A stretch of DNA of 9,390 bases, taken from contig SPBQ01000058.1 in assembly GCA_004525875.1 (NCBI GenBank), positions 1-9,390 on the forward strand. Direction: 5' to 3'. Source of the stretch: Myxococcales bacterium. Lineage in GTDB: Bacteria; Desulfobacterota_B; Binatia; UBA1149; SPBQ01. How positions within the stretch are numbered: position 1 is the first letter of the stretch; each line of letters begins with the position of its first letter. Positions 1-7,676 of this stretch are shown piece by piece. The position numbers were made by a program, and so were the translations under genes. The notes beneath the pieces were generated by a model. That model searched no databases and was not told the DNA's origin. It saw only the letters and a list, made by a program, of their open reading frames with translations.

Positions 1-3000
1 AAGCGGTCCAGCAGGCGCCAACGCCGTTGACGGCCTGCACGATGACGCTCGGATCCTGGGCGAAGCACTGTTCCGAGGCCGCCGGCGTGGGCGTCGGCAG
101 ACTCGCACCGCTGGCCTTCCATTGGCGCTTCGTGCCCCCCTTCGCGCTGTTCTTTATTCGAATCGACGACACGCCGGCGTGCGTGCCGCTACGGTCCTTG
201 TAGGCGAAACCTCCGCTCGAGGCGCGCCAGCGGCTGCCGGCACCGACCATGAGCTCGCTCACGACCAGCGCACGGTTCGACCGGCTGTCATACACGCACA
301 GGGCATAGTCGGTCGTTTGGCCGGGCGCTCCGTAGGCTTCCGACCCGGACGTGGCACCGTGCCAGCTCCACTTGAGCTTGTCGCGCGAGACGCCCTGGCG
401 GTCGAGTCGATCGAACGCGGCCCTCTCCGGCTCGCGGCAGCCGGGGATTGCGGTACCTGGACACGCCGTGAACGCGCGCGCCGAGGACGGCTGCGATGGC
501 ACGACGCTTGTCACCGTCACATTCGGCGGCGGGTTGATCGGGCGGAGATCCGGATCCGAGGCGTCGACTACCGTGATCTCGAATGCGTCGGGATCGGGTG
601 GCGACGGTGCCTCGAACTGGCACGACATGAGTTCGGTCGGGCCGGCCACACCCGGCACGCTGATGAGAGCGGCGATCAAGGTGCGCTCGTCATCCAGGTC
701 GTTGAACGCCGCGAACTGGAACTTGGACTCGAAGGAAGTACAGTTCACCGCTGCACCCTGGCCTACGAATCCGCCGTCGACTGCGTTGTAGTCGACCTCG
801 AACTGCAACGCAGAGGCGAGGATCGCGTCGTCGTAGCCGAACGTGATCGTGTGGAAGCCGCTCTGGCAAGAGGGGTCGTTTTCGGCATTGAACTGGTGGA
901 AGCATTCCCCCGCTCCGTCGCAGAAATCGTCCGTGCAGATGTCATCGTCGTCGGTGCACTCCGTGCCTGCCGGGTCGAAGCAGTCCTGCGTGTCCTCGTT
1001 GCAGGTTGTCGCGCACTCCGTGCCGCCTTCGCATGGCGGCGCTCCGCCGACGCACTCTCCGTCCACGCACGATTCCACTCCTGTGCAGAACGAGCTGTCG
1101 GTGCAGGCGACCGGCTCGTTGATACAGCCGAGCAGCGTATCGCAGCTGTCCACCGTGCATGGGTCGCCATCATCGCACGACAACGGGAGCACGATATCGT
1201 CGATGGCGGCAGATCCGTGAACGGTAACACACATCATGTCCACAGGGCCGGACACGTCCTCTGCGTCGAACCGGACGTCCTCGATGCCGTTGTCGCCGGT
1301 TATAGGTAGCTCGACCATTCCGAGTGAGGCTCCAAGATCATCGAAGAACTCGACCGTCCCTGGCTCCTCGTTGGTGTCGATGTCCATGATTGTCAGGCCA
1401 CGCGGAACGGTGGGGCCGCTTGCTGAAAAATCGAAACAGATTTCGACCGTCCGTCCGCTTTGATCGTCCGGTTCATCGACGAGACCGTCGCCATCCTCAT
1501 CTACGAGATTCTCGGCCACGATCAATACGTTGCCTCGGGGCGTTTGGTTGGGCGCAAGCCCGCCGGAACGGCCGCCATTGCCGATTCCAGGACCGCCGAA
1601 GTCCTCGTTTGGCGTACCGAGATCGAAATCTCGAGGCCCTGTCCCCGAGCATCCGCCGGGGCATGACGAATCAAAAATGATCGCGCTATTGATTCCTGAC
1701 CCGAACTGCGGATTCATGCCGTCGACGCCGATCGGTCCCAAACCGTCGGCGGCGAAGGCTTCGGAGACGATCGTGCCCGCCGGCAGTCCTTCGAAATCGA
1801 TAGCATCTATACAGGTTGCCGCGCAGCTGATGTCGGTCACCTCAACGTTCGCGAACGCCGGCGAGAAATCAGGTCGCGTCGCGTCGGTCACCGTTATGAG
1901 AAAATCGGTAGGCTGTGGGATTGTCGTGGCGACAAAGCTGCACACTGCCATGTCGGCCGGGGTGTTGAAGCCACCTGCGGAGATGACTGCCGAGGCTAGC
2001 GATCTTGACGCGAACGGTATCGTGGGGCACGCATCGGCAGTGTCGCAGTCGTTGAAGGCAGCAAGATCCCCAGACAGCGATGTGCACTCAACAGCCCCAC
2101 CCGACCCGCTGAACTCTCCGGGGGCGTTGAAGTAGTCAGTATCATACGACAGGGCCCCCAAGACCTCGGCGTTGGTCACTCCGAATCTGATCTGACAGTT
2201 ACCAGACGGCGACTCGATCAGGCAATTGCTGTCGCAGCCGTCTCCGCTGATCGTGTTGCCGTCGTCGCAGAACTCGCCCGGCTCGATGACGCCATTGCCG
2301 CAGATGGCACCTCCATCTTGCGCGGCGATCTGGCCGATGTCGACCGTTACGCTGATGGGGCTGGTGGTCGGGTCCGACGCGTCGACCACGGTGATCTCGA
2401 AGTCGCCGGCACTCGGCTGAGTCACGCTCGCCCAGGTGCAACGGACGACCGTTTCGCCGACCTCCGTGTTGAAGCCGCTCACCGACGTGATGGCGGCGAC
2501 GAGCGTGTCGGGGCCGAGCAGGCCGCACGCGTTCGGACCGATGCAGTTGTTGAACGCCGGGAAGCCCAGACCGAGATCGGGGACGACCTCACAGTCGGCA
2601 GCCTGGCCTGTGCCGACGAAGTTGCCCTGTGAGTTCGCCGCCGCGGTCGCGTAGTCGGTCTCGAACTGCAGCGCGCCGACGAAGACAGCTTCGCCGATCG
2701 TGAAGAGGACGTCGTAGTTGGTCAGGGGACCGCCGAGTGTCGTCGTCGGTGCGGTTGGCGATGTACCGGCGATGGTAGCGGTTGTGGCCCCAGCGCCCAA
2801 CGAACAGCTCGGACAGTCTACCGCCATGGGTCGTGACGTCGCGTGGATGATACAGCGAAGCAAGTCGGTAGCCGCTACTGCACCCGAGCGGTCGAGGTCG
2901 CAGACGCACGAAGGACACGACACAAGCTCCGATTCCAACGCGCGCAAAAGGATGAATCTGCAGTCGGATACGGTGGAACCTGCGCCGGTACTTACCGGCT

Positions 3001-3106
3001 GGCCACACCCGTTCGGTTCTGCCCGAGCGTCGAGGGAAAACGCCAGCAAAGAGACGACGATGCTTGTCGGTACCAGTATCGTACGCTTCGCCGTCGTCTT
3101 GCTCAT
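1..3106 (-). CDS. Large secreted modular protein with dockerin-like, cohesin-like and DUF4215 modules (3' end beyond left edge)
   Basis: One open minus-strand frame of at least 1035 codons without a stop, continuing past position 1. The start is well fixed: ATG at 3106 follows an AGGGAG ribosome site and an in-frame TGA at 3127-3125. Residues 1-29 form a Sec signal peptide (basic start, hydrophobic core, ARA cleavage site). Residues 34-101 resemble a dockerin-type calcium repeat (loop [12 protein letters not shown] at 70-81) flanked by CxxC motifs. Three related cohesin-like beta modules lie at about 128-256, 304-428 and 747-870. A DUF4215 repeat sits at 269-298 ([16 protein letters not shown]). 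Residues 436-642 form an unnamed extracellular domain beginning [10 protein letters not shown], with an acidic DEDGDG calcium-type loop at 536-541. Residues 644-747 are Cys-rich CTDC-like repeats. The rest (about 882 onward) resembles a C-terminal domain common in deltaproteobacterial secreted proteins ([19 protein letters not shown]). That domain looks nearly complete, so the stop is probably close outside. A surface or adhesive role is inferred; no catalytic motif is seen. Confidence 0.9.
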   Translation of the reverse strand, partial: MSKTTAKRTILVPTSIVVSLLAFSLDARAEPNGCGQPVSTGAGSTVSDCRFILLRALESELVSCPSCVCDLDRSGAVAATDLLRCIIHATSRPMAVDCPSCSLGAGATTATIAGTSPTAPTTTLGGPLTNYDVLFTIGEAVFVGALQFETDYATAAANSQGNFVGTGQAADCEVVPDLGLGFPAFNNCIGPNACGLLGPDTLVAAITSVSGFNTEVGETVVRCTWASVTQPSAGDFEITVVDASDPTTSPISVTVDIGQIAAQDGGAICGNGVIEPGEFCDDGNTISGDGCDSNCLIESPSGNCQIRFGVTNAEVLGALSYDTDYFNAPGEFSGSGGAVECTSLSGDLAAFNDCDTADACPTIPFASRSLASAVISAGGFNTPADMAVCSFVATTIPQPTDFLITVTDATRPDFSPAFANVEVTDISCAATCIDAIDFEGLPAGTIVSEAFAADGLGPIGVDGMNPQFGSGINSAIIFDSSCPGGCSGTGPRDFDLGTPNEDFGGPGIGNGGRSGGLAPNQTPRGNVLIVAENLVDEDGDGLVDEPDDQSGRTVEICFDFSASGPTVPRGLTIMDIDTNEEPGTVEFFDDLGASLGMVELPITGDNGIEDVRFDAEDVSGPVDMMCVTVHGSAAIDDIVLPLSCDDGDPCTVDSCDTLLGCINEPVACTDSSFCTGVESCVDGECVGGAPPCEGGTECATTCNEDTQDCFDPAGTECTDDDDICTDDFCDGAGECFHQFNAENDPSCQSGFHTITFGYDDAILASALQFEVDYNAVDGGFVGQGAAVNCTSFESKFQFAAFNDLDDERTLIAALISVPGVAGPTELMSCQFEAPSPPDPDAFEITVVDASDPDLRPINPPPNVTVTSVVPSQPSSARAFTACPGTAIPGCREPERAAFDRLDRQGVSRDKLKWSWHGATSGSEAYGAPGQTTDYALCVYDSRSNRALVVSELMVGAGSRWRASSGGFAYKDRSGTHAGVSSIRIKNSAKGGTKRQWKASGASLPTPTPAASEQCFAQDPSVIVQAVNGVGACWTA
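497..2725 (-). repeat. Three diverged copies of a ~125-residue cohesin-like module
   Basis: Inside the large secreted protein, three segments align at protein level: about 2725-2339, 2197-1823 and 868-497. Shared landmarks are an LQFExDY/LSYDTDY strand, a GxFxGxG turn before a Cys, an AFN motif, a hydrophobic LxxAIxS strand, a late Cys, and a terminal FxITVxDAxxP strand. Copies 1 and 2 have four cysteines in matching places (172/341, 188/354, 194/360, 223/389). Copy 3 keeps only the first and last (789 and 829). The DNA copies are too diverged to be a recent duplication. The cohesin-like fold is my recognition from pattern, not a search result. Confidence 0.65.
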
Positions 3107-3114
3107 GCCCGGAA

Positions 3115-3120
3115 CTCCCT
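3115..3120 (-). promoter_or_regulatory. Ribosome binding site of the secreted-protein gene
   Basis: AGGGAG on the minus strand lies 8 bases before the ATG at 3106. With the in-frame TGA at 3127-3125 it fixes the start. Confidence 0.7.
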
Positions 3121-3280
3121 GCCGTCAGAAGATCGCGGCATACGAACGACGGTTGTTCACGCCGCATGCCCCTGTCTATGTCCTCTCATGGACCGGCCAA
3201 CGCCACCGCGCCAGGAATCCTGTCTATTGGGGTTCTCCCGTACCTGTGCCTCTCAGAAACCGCATCCGCGCACGAGCCGC

Positions 3281-3310
3281 TTTACAGCGACGCAGCGCCA
3301 GTGCTGTCAA
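3281..3310 (-). promoter_or_regulatory. Candidate sigma-70 promoter for the secreted-protein gene
   Basis: Read on the minus strand, a perfect TTGACA (3310-3305) is followed after 18 bases by TGTAAA (3286-3281), four of six matches to TATAAT. This would give a leader of about 165-170 bases before the ATG at 3106. Good -35, weaker -10; not tested. Confidence 0.4.
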
Positions 3311-3446
3311 CTCGAGCCTTGCTGGCCTTTCCGCACCACCGCGTGTGGCGCCTGAGCAGCGGTCGAGCGCAAGATCTAGGGGGCGGCGAGAGCCTTCGTA
3401 GCTCAAGTTAACAACACCGCAGACCGACCAGCTACCGAGGCTGAGG

Positions 3447-3602
3447 GAGACACGTAAGCGGTGGTGCACTCGTGTCGAGCTGTCGAACGCGATATTCGAG
3501 TACCTGGAGATCTTCCACAACCGCCAGCGGCGACATTCGGCACTTGGAATGTTTTCGCTGGTCTAGTTCGAGATGCAACATACGAAGAAGACGGCAGCAT
3601 GA
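3447..3602 (+). pseudogene. IS3-family transposase remnant (C-terminal end of the rve integrase domain)
   Basis: The frame starting at 3447 reads ETRKRWCTRVELSNAIFEYL and continues with EIFHNRQRRHSALGM up to 3551. This is the highly characteristic C-terminus of IS3-family transposases (OrfB, DDE integrase core), including the final conserved Glu region and the NRQRRHS-LG signature. The frame then meets TAG at 3564-3566 where family members usually continue SPxEFE; FEMQH follows directly after the stop, and TGA ends the frame at 3600-3602. Only about 50 residues of a normal protein of roughly 280-300 remain. The DD catalytic residues and OrfA are absent, so it cannot be active. The reading frame differs from that of the glycosyltransferase downstream. 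Confidence 0.85.
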
Positions 3603-3616
3603 ATCCGGCTTCGCGA

Positions 3617-3667
3617 CTCCATGAAACCCAGGGCACACCAGAGCCTCCGAGAAACCCGGGCGGTTCA
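3617..3667 (+). repeat. Tandem pair of IS-end-like sequences
   Basis: 3617-3640 (CTCCATGAAACCCAGGGC then ACACCA) and 3645-3667 (CTCCGAGAAACCCGGGC then GGTTCA) align over their whole length. Each ends in CA, as IS3-family right ends do. They are separated by 4 bases. The duplication is seen directly; its reading as two IS ends is inferred. Confidence 0.55.
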
Positions 3668-3671
3668 GGTG
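3667..3671 (+). promoter_or_regulatory. Ribosome binding site for the ATG 3677 start
   Basis: AGGTG lies 5 bases before ATG 3677, and its first A is the last base of the IS-end-like sequence. A stronger purine stretch, AGGAAGAGG at 3692-3700, serves the alternative GTG at 3707. The two cannot be decided by eye. Confidence 0.4.
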
Positions 3672-3676
3672 TGGTT

Positions 3677-5998
3677 ATGGGAGACAGTACCAGGAAGAGG
3701 TATTCAGTGAGCGGTTCACAGCAAAACCAGCGCGAGCGTCACAGTGACGATGAGTTGCCGATCGCCTTTGTGGGAACATACCCGCCCCAACGATGTGGGA
3801 TCGCGACGTTTACACGCGATCTGAGTGACGCTGTGATCTCGGCGAACGAGAAAGTTCGCGCGACGGTCCTGGCGATGACCGACGCCGGCTCCACCTACGA
3901 GCACGCCGAGCGCGTTCGATTCGAAATTCGTCAGGGGGTCAGGGGGGACTACCTACGGGCGGCAGACTTCGTGAACTATAGCGACACCCGAATAGTCTCG
4001 GTCCAGCACGAATACGGAGTCTTCGGTGGGAAGGACGGTGCCTACGTCCTCGACTTCCTCGATGAGTTGCGCAAGCCGAGCATCGCCACGCTACACACCG
4101 TTCTCGATCGGCCTACGGCTTCACAGCGACTGATCGTCCAGAAGATGTCCGAGCGCTGTGAGTGTTTGGTCGTCATGAGCCATCTTGCCATCGACCTCCT
4201 CGAGAAGTCCTACGACATCTCGCCGGAGCGCACCCGACTCATTCCACACGGCATCCCGGACATGCGGGCTGACGAGCGAGATCTGAACAAGGCGAAGTTC
4301 GGTGTAACTGGCCGACGTGTTCTGCTCACGTTTGGGTTGCTCAGCCCCTCAAAGGGGATCGAGGTGGTCATTCGCGCATTGCCGAAGCTTGTCGCCGAAT
4401 TTCCGGATCTGATCTACCTCGTCGTTGGCGCGACGCATCCCGAGATCGTGCGTCGTGTGGGGGAGGAATACCGGCTCTCGCTGAAGCGCGAAGTCGAGTC
4501 GCTGGGCCTCCGTGACCACGTCGTCTTCCGAGACCAGTTCGTCGATAATGACGAGCTTCGCAGTTATCTCCAGGCGGCGGATATCTACCTTACGCCGTAC
4601 TGGAACGAGGAGCAGATCACGAGCGGCACGCTGGCGTACGCCATGGGGTCTGGGGCCGCCCCCGTTTCTACACCCTATTGGTACGCGAAGGAGCTTCTAG
4701 CAGAGGGGCGTGGGCACCTGTTTGGCTTCGGTGATGTCGATGGGCTCTGCGATGCGCTTCGGAGTCTCGTGAAAGATCCGATGGAGATGGAAAAGAGCCA
4801 GCGCTCGGCGTACGCGTTCGCGCGACAGATGATCTGGCCGAAGGTCGGGGAGGACTATGTCGATCTGATCCAACTCGCACTGCGTGAAGCCGTGGTACCG
4901 GAGGCCCCAGCGTTGCTAACGCGGAGTATTCCAGAGCTGCGCCTCGACCACCTGGTGCGCATGACCGACGACACCGGCTTACTCCAACATGCCGCCTTCA
5001 GCGTGCCCGACCGCCGCTTCGGCTACTGCGTGGATGACAACGCACGGGGACTGCTCGCTGCCTTGCTGGCTCAGCGGGTGATTGGCCTGGGCGAAACGCG
5101 ACAGCTGATAACGACCTACCTGAGCTATCTGCATCACTCGCAATGCGAAGATGGGGATTTTCGAAACTTCATGGACTTTCGCCGGAACCTCGATCGTGAG
5201 CCGGGCTCCGAGGACTGCGTTGGGAGAGCTTTATGGGCTCTCGGCCTGGCGGTTGAGTTGGCCCCGGATGAGGGCCATCGCCTTTTGGCCAAGAGGATGT
5301 TCGACCGGTCGATGACGCTTCCCTTGACGTTTGGCCCGCGAGGATCTGCGCTGGCAATACTGGGCCTGGATACCTACCTGCGGAGCGATCGCGACAACAA
5401 GCTGGCATTGGAGACAATGGAATCCCTTGCAGCGGGGCTGATCCGCCGCTTCGACGAAGAAGCCGACGAGACGTGGCGCTGGTTCGAGCCAGATCTGGCC
5501 TATAAGAATGCGGTGCTCCCGCTGGCGCTCTTCACGTTTTCGAAGCGCACCGGTGACAAAACCGCGCTGCGCGTGGCGCGCGACAGCTTGGCGTTCCTTG
5601 AGGAAATCTGCTTCACCGGTGAGCATCTCCAGCTGGTCGGGAACGCGGGATGGCACGTTCGAGGAGGTGTACCCTCAATAGTCGATGAGCAACCGATCGA
5701 CGCATCGGCGTTCGTGCTCGCGTTTGGCGCTGCCTACGACTCGACCGGCGATCTCCGATACATGGCCCGTATGCGGCAGTCCTTCGAATGGTTTCTCGGC
5801 GCCAACCGTCTCGGGCTTTCCCTCTACGATTTCTCGACCGCCGGCTGCCATGATGGGCTCGAGCTGAGCGGAGTGAACGAGAATCAGGGAGCCGAAAGCC
5901 TCGTCTCCTTCCTCATCGCGTTGCTCGCAATGCTTGGTCTTGCGAGCGATGAACTGGGCAGCGAACAAGCCGAAACGGATGCTGCTCGCACAGACTGA
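3677..5998 (+). CDS. GT4-type glycosyltransferase fused to a C-terminal toroid-like domain
   Basis: 773 residues from ATG 3677. About 26-405 is a GT-B fold glycosyltransferase: an N-terminal glycine-rich loop (GTYPPQRCGIATF, 33-45), VQHEYGVFGG at 109-118, HGIP at 191-194, the donor-domain entry FGLLSPSKG at 219-227, and PYWNEEQITSGTLAY at 307-321 where GT4 enzymes carry E-x7-E. The second Glu of that motif is not present here. About 417-755 is a helical domain like (alpha/alpha)6 glycosidases: YCVDDNARG at 450-458, EDGDFRNF at 491-498, SEDCVGRALWALG at 511-523, QPIDASAF at 672-679, and a closing GVNENQGAES at 732-741. It probably moves a sugar from a nucleotide donor in the cytoplasm; acceptor and C-terminal activity are unknown. 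The frame stays open back to GTG 3461, but that part is IS debris. GTG 3707, preceded by AGGAAGAGG with 6-base spacing, is a serious alternative start (763 residues). Confidence 0.88.
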   Translation: MGDSTRKRYSVSGSQQNQRERHSDDELPIAFVGTYPPQRCGIATFTRDLSDAVISANEKVRATVLAMTDAGSTYEHAERVRFEIRQGVRGDYLRAADFVNYSDTRIVSVQHEYGVFGGKDGAYVLDFLDELRKPSIATLHTVLDRPTASQRLIVQKMSERCECLVVMSHLAIDLLEKSYDISPERTRLIPHGIPDMRADERDLNKAKFGVTGRRVLLTFGLLSPSKGIEVVIRALPKLVAEFPDLIYLVVGATHPEIVRRVGEEYRLSLKREVESLGLRDHVVFRDQFVDNDELRSYLQAADIYLTPYWNEEQITSGTLAYAMGSGAAPVSTPYWYAKELLAEGRGHLFGFGDVDGLCDALRSLVKDPMEMEKSQRSAYAFARQMIWPKVGEDYVDLIQLALREAVVPEAPALLTRSIPELRLDHLVRMTDDTGLLQHAAFSVPDRRFGYCVDDNARGLLAALLAQRVIGLGETRQLITTYLSYLHHSQCEDGDFRNFMDFRRNLDREPGSEDCVGRALWALGLAVELAPDEGHRLLAKRMFDRSMTLPLTFGPRGSALAILGLDTYLRSDRDNKLALETMESLAAGLIRRFDEEADETWRWFEPDLAYKNAVLPLALFTFSKRTGDKTALRVARDSLAFLEEICFTGEHLQLVGNAGWHVRGGVPSIVDEQPIDASAFVLAFGAAYDSTGDLRYMARMRQSFEWFLGANRLGLSLYDFSTAGCHDGLELSGVNENQGAESLVSFLIALLAMLGLASDELGSEQAETDAARTD

Positions 5999-6029
5999 GA
6001 GCGCTTGGTGCAGAGAACCCATCTGATGC

Positions 6030-6058
6030 TTGGAGCGTTCCGATAACGCGGCTATATC
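6030..6058 (+). promoter_or_regulatory. Weak candidate promoter ahead of the GH130 gene
   Basis: TTGGAG (6030-6035) and TATATC (6053-6058) are separated by 17 bases in the 128-base gap before the GH130 gene. Both boxes are imperfect. No terminator hairpin with a T-run is visible in this gap, so read-through from the upstream glycosyltransferase gene is equally possible. Confidence 0.2.
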
Positions 6059-6126
6059 ACCGATCAGTGGATAAATAGTCGGATGCTTTCAGACCCCATC
6101 AACTATTCCTCACGGCTGAGAACGGC

Positions 6127-7623
6127 ATGGCAATGAGTATGGATCCGTTGTCTGTAACGAGGACACCGCACCGGCTTCTTCCCGACCCGAAACGGGTCAT
6201 CACCAAGCCGTTCCTGTCGGGGACAGACGTCCTCCCAAATGGGAAGTCCCGCTTCCACGCCGTTCTTGATCGGATCCGCACGATCCCGGAGGTGCAGATT
6301 CCGGGGATGCTAGAGGGGATTGTGCGCCATTTCTCGCCTCGACACCGCGACTTCGAAGGCAGGCTCGATGATTGTTTCGATGCCGTATCGCGACACATTC
6401 ACGACAGCGAGACATTCTCGCGCGAACGCCGTCAGCTCGTCGGTGCCTACTGTTCCCACGAGTACTCCATCGAAGCCGCGGCATTGTGCAATCCGTCCAT
6501 TGTTGCGGCGCCCGATCAATCCGGCCTGCCGAGTGGATCAGCCCGTTTCATCATGAGTTTACGGGCAATCGGCGAGGGACATATCTCTTCGATCGAGTTT
6601 CGTTCGGGTGTGATCGAATCGGACGACAGCATCACCATCGATTCGATGAGTCCCTTTGCCCTTACGGGAAAACGCGTTTCCAATCCCGCGTACCAGAAAG
6701 AAGTCTTCGAATCGAAGCTGAGAGAGCTCGGTTTTGACAACCCGATCTCTCAATGGGTACTCGAGCGTCTTGCGGAGCGGTTCAACCTGGAAGAACTGAT
6801 GGGCGTCATCGCCCAGTCAAAGTACCAAGATGTCCCGATAGCGCTGAAACGGGAGACCATCGAGGTGATCCATTGGCTGGCGACCTCGAACTATGACGTC
6901 GTCTTTTCACCCGATTCGGAGATCTCCGAGCGCACAATATTTCCCGATAGCCCCACGGAGAGCCACGGGATGGAGGATGCGCGCTTCGTCCGCTTTGTCG
7001 ATGATGATGGCGCCAAGTGTTACTACGCGACCTACACGGCTTATGATGGGCACGACATCCTTCCCCAGCTCATCGAGACGAGAGACTTTCTTCAATTCAA
7101 GATTCGGACGTTGAATGGCACCGGTGCTCAGAACAAAGGGATGGCGCTTTTCCCTCGGCGCATTGCTGGAAAATTCGCCATGCTCTCCCGTCACGACGGT
7201 GAGAGCCTCTACTACATGACCTCGGACACTGTTCGCTTCTGGCATGACGCGGAAGTACTTCGCATGCCCCGCCGTCACTGGGAAATGATTCAGATCGGCA
7301 ATTGCGGCTCACCGATCGAAACGGAAGAGGGTTGGCTCGTGCTCACGCATGGCGTCGGTCCCATGCGCACCTACGCCATCGGAGCCATGTTACTCGACCT
7401 GGAAGACCCGCGGCGTGTCATCGGGGAGCTTCCTGGACCCCTTCTGACCCCGGAGACCGATGAGCGCGAAGGCTACGTTCCGAATGTCGTCTACACGTGT
7501 GGGGGGCTCTTGCACAACGGACAGTTGATCCTCCCCTACGGATTCTCGGATGTCGGCATTCACATCGCCACCGTCCCTCTCGATGAGCTGCTTGTGCGAC
7601 TCCAGGATCAAGTCGATGTCTGA
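6127..7623 (+). CDS. GH130-family beta-mannoside phosphorylase or mannosidase with N-terminal extension
   Basis: 498 residues. GH130 enzymes are five-bladed beta-propellers that phosphorolyse or hydrolyse beta-linked mannosides. Family-like motifs are SHGMEDARFVRF (279-290), matching the GxEDPR region that holds the catalytic Asp (D284 predicted), YATYTAYDG (300-308), NKGMALFPRRIAGKFAMLSR (336-355), THGVGPMRTYAIGAMLLDL (407-425), EGYVPNVVY (448-456) and YGFSDVGIHIATV (471-483). The first ~165 residues are an extension beyond the ~300-350 residue family core. They include RRQLVGAYCSHEYSIEAAAL (101-120) and CNPSIV (121-126), and run into SLRAIGEGHISSIEFRSG, where the propeller probably starts. 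No signal peptide, so cytoplasmic. Phosphorylase or hydrolase cannot be told by eye. Three in-frame ATGs at 6127, 6133 and 6139 compete and none has a clear Shine-Dalgarno; the first is used. Lying between two glycosyltransferase genes suggests work on the glycan they make. Confidence 0.88.
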   Translation: MAMSMDPLSVTRTPHRLLPDPKRVITKPFLSGTDVLPNGKSRFHAVLDRIRTIPEVQIPGMLEGIVRHFSPRHRDFEGRLDDCFDAVSRHIHDSETFSRERRQLVGAYCSHEYSIEAAALCNPSIVAAPDQSGLPSGSARFIMSLRAIGEGHISSIEFRSGVIESDDSITIDSMSPFALTGKRVSNPAYQKEVFESKLRELGFDNPISQWVLERLAERFNLEELMGVIAQSKYQDVPIALKRETIEVIHWLATSNYDVVFSPDSEISERTIFPDSPTESHGMEDARFVRFVDDDGAKCYYATYTAYDGHDILPQLIETRDFLQFKIRTLNGTGAQNKGMALFPRRIAGKFAMLSRHDGESLYYMTSDTVRFWHDAEVLRMPRRHWEMIQIGNCGSPIETEEGWLVLTHGVGPMRTYAIGAMLLDLEDPRRVIGELPGPLLTPETDEREGYVPNVVYTCGGLLHNGQLILPYGFSDVGIHIATVPLDELLVRLQDQVDV

Positions 7624-7676
7624 CGCGTTCGAGTTTTGCCCTGTCCCGGCGCACGGGTGTGCGACAATCGAGCACC

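Larger units (their letters stand above)
3107..3446. other. Intergenic stretch with no gene recognised
   Basis: This stretch separates the minus-strand secreted-protein gene from the IS remnant. Apart from the ribosome site, the candidate promoter and a 9-base direct repeat (CCTGTCTAT at 3171-3179 and 3219-3227), I see no gene, tRNA or convincing terminator. Short open frames here on both strands have no recognisable protein motifs. Further decayed IS sequence could be hidden here, because the N-terminal two thirds of the transposase are missing. Confidence 0.5.
3447..3667 (+). mobile_element. Decayed IS3-family element, right end only
   Basis: The transposase fragment is followed by sequence like an IS3-family right inverted repeat. 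Its complement starts TGAACCGCCCGGGTTTCTCG, in keeping with the TG...CA termini of the family, and ends at 3667. The left boundary is unknown: no convincing left inverted repeat was found. A weak candidate starts with TGTCTATTGGGG at 3221. The element ends 10 bases before the ATG at 3677, so it lies where the promoter of the glycan cluster would be expected. Confidence 0.6.

Noticed and set aside
122..1309. A 395-codon open frame on the plus strand
   Set aside because: It lies opposite the secreted-protein gene, is an Arg/Ala/Val-rich shadow with no recognisable motif, and the minus strand gives a coherent multi-domain protein here.
2589..3167. A 192-codon minus-strand frame that would start upstream of the secreted protein
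   Set aside because: It overlaps the real gene in another frame and reads as Arg-rich nonsense, while ATG 3106 has a ribosome site and an upstream in-frame stop.
2718..3401. Overlapping plus-strand frames of 227, 170 and 115 codons in and beside the secreted-protein start region
   Set aside because: They are low-complexity, mutually overlapping in several frames, and have no family motif or ribosome site.
3461..3676. N-terminal extension of the first glycosyltransferase
   Set aside because: In a different frame this DNA encodes an IS3 transposase C-terminus and carries an IS end; conserved glycosyltransferase sequence starts only around codon 27 after ATG 3677.
5231..6022. Minus-strand frames opposite the C-terminal domain of the first glycosyltransferase
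   Set aside because: Antisense shadows of a gene with strong, recognisable protein motifs on the plus strand.
6056..6072. Imperfect palindrome ATCACCGATCAGTGGAT before the GH130 gene
   Set aside because: The arms pair over only a few bases with mismatches and there is no T-run, so neither an operator nor a terminator can be supported.
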